The notes under the pieces: model-generated | What the model saw: only the letters and a program-made list of their open reading frames with translations | What the model was told of the DNA's origin: nothing | The model's database searches: none | Shown: one piece after another, positions 6,272-7,780 of the stretch | Position numbering within the stretch: position 1 is the first letter of the stretch | Layout: the number at the start of each line of letters is the position of its first letter | Position numbers and translations under genes: made by a program | NCBI GenBank assembly: GCA_031286005.1 | Contig: JAITVC010000159.1 | Coordinates: 1-7,780, forward strand | Length of the DNA: 7,780 bases | Reading direction: 5' to 3' | From: Bacteroidales bacterium | Lineage (GTDB): Bacteria > Bacteroidota > Bacteroidia > Bacteroidales > P3

Positions 6272-6433
6272 CATTTGCAGGTCTTCTGACTTACCGTCGT
6301 TTGGCGCCTTCCCATGATTGAAGATTCACAGTGGCTTTTGCCAAACGTTTGTTTTCACGGCTTACAGCAGCGGGACTGTTCAGGATTCTCACCTGATTCC
6401 TTCGCACAAATATCTTGTGCTACAAACACGGTG
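6272..6433 (-). promoter_or_regulatory. Cobalamin (AdoCbl) riboswitch aptamer
   Basis: Read on the - strand, the conserved blocks appear in the right order: GGAATCAGGTGAGAATCC then a CCCGCTGCTGTAAGCC block (6359-6400), the B12 box GCCACTG (6329-6335), a GGGAAGGC segment, and GTCAGAAGACCTGC (6278-6291). Supporting helices are GCACAA/TTGTGC (6404-6409 with 6415-6420) and a perfect 8-bp stem CGTTTGGC/GCCAAACG (6340-6347 with 6298-6305) that encloses the GCCACTG arm. It precedes btuB-btuG on the same strand, so bound cobalamin should repress expression of the uptake genes. The 5' boundary is uncertain, because the sequence that could form P1 overlaps the promoter. Confidence 0.95.
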
Positions 6434-6465
6434 CAAAATTACAAAAAAAAAATGATATGGCCAAA
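6434..6465 (-). promoter_or_regulatory. btuB: Bacteroidetes promoter of the riboswitch-btuB-btuG operon
   Basis: On the - strand, TTTG (complement of 6462-6465) and TAATTTTG (complement of 6434-6441) are separated by exactly 20 bp. This matches the Bacteroidetes TTTG-N19-21-TAnnTTTG promoter. Transcription would start near 6427-6431, just upstream of the aptamer. It fills the 50-bp gap after the stop of the upstream dehydrogenase/hydrogenase gene, making btuB-btuG a separate transcription unit. Confidence 0.8.
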
Positions 6466-6471
6466 TTTTTT

Positions 6472-7780
6472 TTAACGGGTGGTCGTAATAACCTCGGAAA
6501 TAGGCATTTTCTCTATTGTGTCAAATTTGCATTCACTTACACACAATCCACACTTTACACATTTCTCAATATCAATGTGATGTTTTTCATAAGGCGTGTA
6601 TGGGATAGCATCAACGGGGCAGGCTTTGGCGCACTTGGTGCAACCTGTGCATGAGTCGGTAATGACGTAATTGATCATGTCTTTGCACGTTCCCGTTTTG
6701 CAAAGGCCATGGATGTGCTCTTCGTATTCGTGCCTAAAATATTTCAAGGTCGTTAAAACCGGATTTGGTGCGGTTCTGCCGAGACCACACAAGGATGTAC
6801 GCTTAATGTTGTTGGCTAAGTCCTCCAACAAATCAATGTCTTTCATTTCGCCTTTACCGCTGCAAATTTTATCTAAAATATCCAGCATCCGGCGAATACC
6901 GATACGGCAAAACGTGCATTTTCCGCACGATTGCTCGCAGGTAAAACTTAAAAAATAACGTGCCACATCCACCATGCAATTACTTTCGCTCAACACCACC
7001 AAACCACCGGAACCCATCATGGCGCCCATTTGCGAAAACGAATCAAAGTTGACTTGCACATCGCACAAATGCGCAGGAATACAGCCGCCCGATGGGCCGC
7101 CGATTTGTACGGCCTTCAGTTTTTCGCCGTTTTCCACACCGCCGCCAATATCCTCAATGATTTGATTAAGTGTAATACCCATGGGCACTTCAATCAACCC
7201 GCCGTGACGGATTTTGCCGGCCAAAGCGAATACTTTGGTGCCTTTGCTATTTGCTGTCCCAACCTGTGCGTAATGTTCTGCGCCGTTTCTAATAATATAC
7301 GGAATCTGGCTCAACGTTTCCACATTGTTAACTAAAGTCGGACAACCGTGTAAGCCCTCAACGGCAGGGTAGGGCGGACGTTGCTTGGGAAAGCCTCGCT
7401 CGCCTTCGATAGAAGCAATCAGTGCCGTTTCTTCGCCACAAACAAATGCCCCCGCTCCTTCAAAAATGGATATGTCGAACGAAAAATCCGTTCCTGTAAT
7501 ATTTTTGCCGAGTAGATTTTTTTCGTAACACAATTCAATCGCTTTGCGAATGCGCGTTACCGCCAACGGATATTCCGCACGGACATAAAAAATCCCTTTC
7601 GTAGCACCCACCGCATACGCCGCAATAATCATGCCTTCAATCACGCGAAACGGATAGGATTCGAGCATCATCCGATCCATAAATGCGCCGGGATCGCCCT
7701 CATCACCGTTGCAAATGACGTATTTTGTTTGTAGGGGCGAGGCATGCCTCGCCCCTACGACGATCTCCCATTTCTTCCCC
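6472..7780 (-). CDS. NuoF/HndC/HydB-type NADH-binding flavo-iron-sulfur subunit with C-terminal ferredoxin domain (partial)
   Basis: The frame is open from the window end to TAA at 6474-6472 (436 codons), so the 5' part lies outside and the ATG at 7680 is internal. Motifs in order: KKWEIV, an unusual VGARHASPLQT insert from a palindrome, KYVICNGDEGDPGAFMDR (FMN/NADH-binding loop), GAGAFVCGEETALIASIEG (about 7458-7411), IGGPSGG, the four-Cys [4Fe-4S] site CEQSCGKCTFC plus SLCGLG, and a C-terminal 2x[4Fe-4S] ferredoxin with CTGCTKCAKACP and CVKCGLCVSEC. This layout fits HndC/HydB subunits of NAD(P)-linked or electron-bifurcating [FeFe]-hydrogenases, or a related NuoF-like diaphorase, moving electrons between NADH and iron-sulfur partners in the cytosol. 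Partner subunits are not in the window, so the complex cannot be fixed. All visible Cys ligands are present, which suggests the gene is functional despite the insert. Confidence 0.88.
   Translation of the reverse strand, partial: GKKWEIVVGARHASPLQTKYVICNGDEGDPGAFMDRMMLESYPFRVIEGMIIAAYAVGATKGIFYVRAEYPLAVTRIRKAIELCYEKNLLGKNITGTDFSFDISIFEGAGAFVCGEETALIASIEGERGFPKQRPPYPAVEGLHGCPTLVNNVETLSQIPYIIRNGAEHYAQVGTANSKGTKVFALAGKIRHGGLIEVPMGITLNQIIEDIGGGVENGEKLKAVQIGGPSGGCIPAHLCDVQVNFDSFSQMGAMMGSGGLVVLSESNCMVDVARYFLSFTCEQSCGKCTFCRIGIRRMLDILDKICSGKGEMKDIDLLEDLANNIKRTSLCGLGRTAPNPVLTTLKYFRHEYEEHIHGLCKTGTCKDMINYVITDSCTGCTKCAKACPVDAIPYTPYEKHHIDIEKCVKCGLCVSECKFDTIEKMPISEVITTTR
7731..7758. repeat. Perfect 28-bp palindrome inserted in frame in the NADH-binding subunit gene
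   Basis: The two 14-base arms, GTAGGGGCGAGGCA and TGCCTCGCCCCTAC, are exact reverse complements with no spacer. The left border GTAGGGGCG is shared with the intergenic repeat at 2977-3002. In the - strand reading frame the element reads Val-Gly-Ala-Arg-His-Ala-Ser-Pro-Leu, flanked by KKWEIV and QTKYVICNGDEG. From memory, relatives have about ten or eleven residues between KW and KYV; here there are 14. This indicates a small net insertion with replacement of native residues. No stop codon is introduced. Confidence 0.9.

Noticed and set aside
6442..6471. Terminator of the NADH-binding subunit gene in the T-rich gap before the riboswitch
   Set aside because: A T run is present on the - strand, but no stable stem precedes it; only TGGCCA is self-complementary. 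The -33/-7 promoter elements explain the region better.

Overview
The window looks like a chromosomal segment of a Bacteroidetes (Bacteroidota) bacterium, probably an anaerobic or fermentative one. Evidence: two TAnnTTTG-type -7 promoter elements, A-rich leaders without Shine-Dalgarno sequences, a cobalamin riboswitch in front of a BtuB/BtuG surface uptake pair (an arrangement typical of Bacteroidetes), and a NuoF/HndC/HydB-type flavo-iron-sulfur subunit with a C-terminal ferredoxin domain. The genus cannot be named from the sequence alone.

Left part (1-1671, + strand): the 3' end of an AlbA_2/RecG-like ATP-binding regulator with a C-terminal winged helix, then two broken genes. The first (577-964) is an MmeI-like type IIL restriction-modification gene that kept its N-terminal nuclease motif and its extreme C terminus but lost everything between, with a frame change at the junction. 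The second (986-1671) is a CobB/SIRT5-like NAD-dependent deacylase broken by a one-base deletion in a T run, with several further changes at normally conserved positions. The first two genes are 3 bp apart and resemble a decayed defence or restriction module; the sirtuin looks like a housekeeping-type deacylase.

Middle (1672-3007): an intact PLP-dependent trans-sulfuration/methionine gamma-lyase-like enzyme with its own -7 element. It ends one base before a GC-rich palindrome that probably acts as its terminator and separates it from the convergent cobalamin operon.

Right-middle (3008-6465, - strand): a cobalamin uptake operon, in transcription order promoter, cobalamin riboswitch, leader, btuB (TonB-dependent outer membrane transporter), btuG (beta-propeller surface lipoprotein). 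B12 bound to the riboswitch is expected to shut down its own uptake system.

Right end (6472-7780, - strand): the C-terminal three quarters of a NuoF/HndC/HydB-like NADH-binding subunit, running off the window. The most unusual feature lies here: a perfect 28-bp palindrome (7731-7758), related to the palindrome at 2977-3002, sits in frame inside the coding sequence, just before the nucleotide/FMN-binding loop, and adds VGARHASPLQT-like residues to the protein. This resembles the protein-coding palindromic elements of Rickettsia and suggests a dispersed palindromic repeat family in this genome that can be tolerated inside conserved enzymes.
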